Made by a program: the position numbers and the translations under genes. From positions 1-5,335 of the forward strand of contig JAYEHK010000036.1 of assembly GCA_034659475.1 (NCBI GenBank): a stretch of 5,335 nucleotides of DNA, given 5' to 3'. Origin of the DNA: JAYEHK01 sp034659475 (lineage in GTDB: Bacteria; Bacillota; Syntrophomonadia; Syntrophomonadales; Syntrophomonadaceae). The notes below the pieces were generated by a model, which worked only from the letters and a program-made list of their open reading frames with translations, made no database searches and was not told where the DNA came from. Shown piece by piece: positions 5,247-5,335 of the stretch (its first letter is position 1; every line of letters begins with the position of its first letter).

Positions 5247-5335
5247 GTTTCGCACCCCGCAAAACCTGGATTCCCTGAATACTCTGATAGCCTCAAAGAA
5301 CTAATAGAACTGGTTTTTAGACTAAATCCATATTG
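5247..5335. other. sequence after the truncation point, unrelated to the flavoprotein
   Basis: None of the three forward frames continues the flavoprotein's dimerisation domain, so a simple frameshift does not explain the early stop. The frame of the flavoprotein stays open for 29 codons after its TAA to the window end (includes GFPEYSDSLKELIELVF), and the opposite strand is open from the window edge to a TAA at 5245-5243. Neither peptide is recognised. The stretch may be the edge of an inserted element or a deletion junction, but no terminal inverted repeat or target duplication can be shown with one side only. Confidence 0.35.

Noticed and set aside
5231..5335. Frameshift as the cause of the flavoprotein truncation
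   Set aside because: Reading all three forward frames past 5231 gives no peptide resembling the expected C-terminal dimerisation domain, so a single-base shift cannot restore it.

Overview
The window looks like a piece of an anaerobic, low-to-mid GC Firmicute chromosome (Clostridia or Negativicutes type). I infer this from the strong AGGAGG-type ribosome binding sites, TTG and GTG starts, a very AT-rich intergenic region, and genes for low-potential iron-sulfur and tungsten/molybdenum-pterin redox chemistry. No taxonomic marker gene is present, so the lineage is an inference.

Layout. A leftward (minus-strand) gene set fills positions 1-3653. In transcription order it is: a 139-residue polyferredoxin with four 4Fe-4S motifs (3653-3234); an aldehyde:ferredoxin-oxidoreductase (AOR) family enzyme of 628 residues (3237-1351), overlapping it by 4 bases (ATGA); a 193-base gap; a short-chain dehydrogenase/reductase (1157-279); and, 27 bases further on, the first 83 codons of a major facilitator superfamily (MFS) transporter that runs off the left edge (251-1). 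A 552-base, AT-rich divergent intergenic region (3654-4205) follows. A rightward gene (4206-5246) then encodes a flavin disulfide reductase of the CoA-disulfide reductase/NADH oxidase type. It stops where the family's C-terminal dimerisation domain should begin. The last 89 bases (5247-5335) do not continue that protein in any forward frame.

How the genes may work together. AOR enzymes interconvert aldehydes and carboxylic acids at a tungsto- or molybdopterin, passing electrons one at a time through a 4Fe-4S cluster. The overlapping polyferredoxin is the obvious electron-transfer partner. The dehydrogenase (probably NAD-linked, from an acidic residue after beta-2) could handle the matching alcohol/aldehyde or hydroxy/keto step, and the transporter could move the acid or its precursor. 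The substrate cannot be told from the sequence.

Possible control elements, all inferred by eye: an 18-bp inverted repeat with Rex-like geometry directly upstream of the polyferredoxin ribosome binding site; a minus-strand TTGACA-16-TATAAA promoter about 200 bases upstream of that gene; and a 19-bp inverted repeat of TetR-operator type just upstream of the flavoprotein gene. I found no tRNA, rRNA, CRISPR array, complete insertion sequence or convincing terminator.
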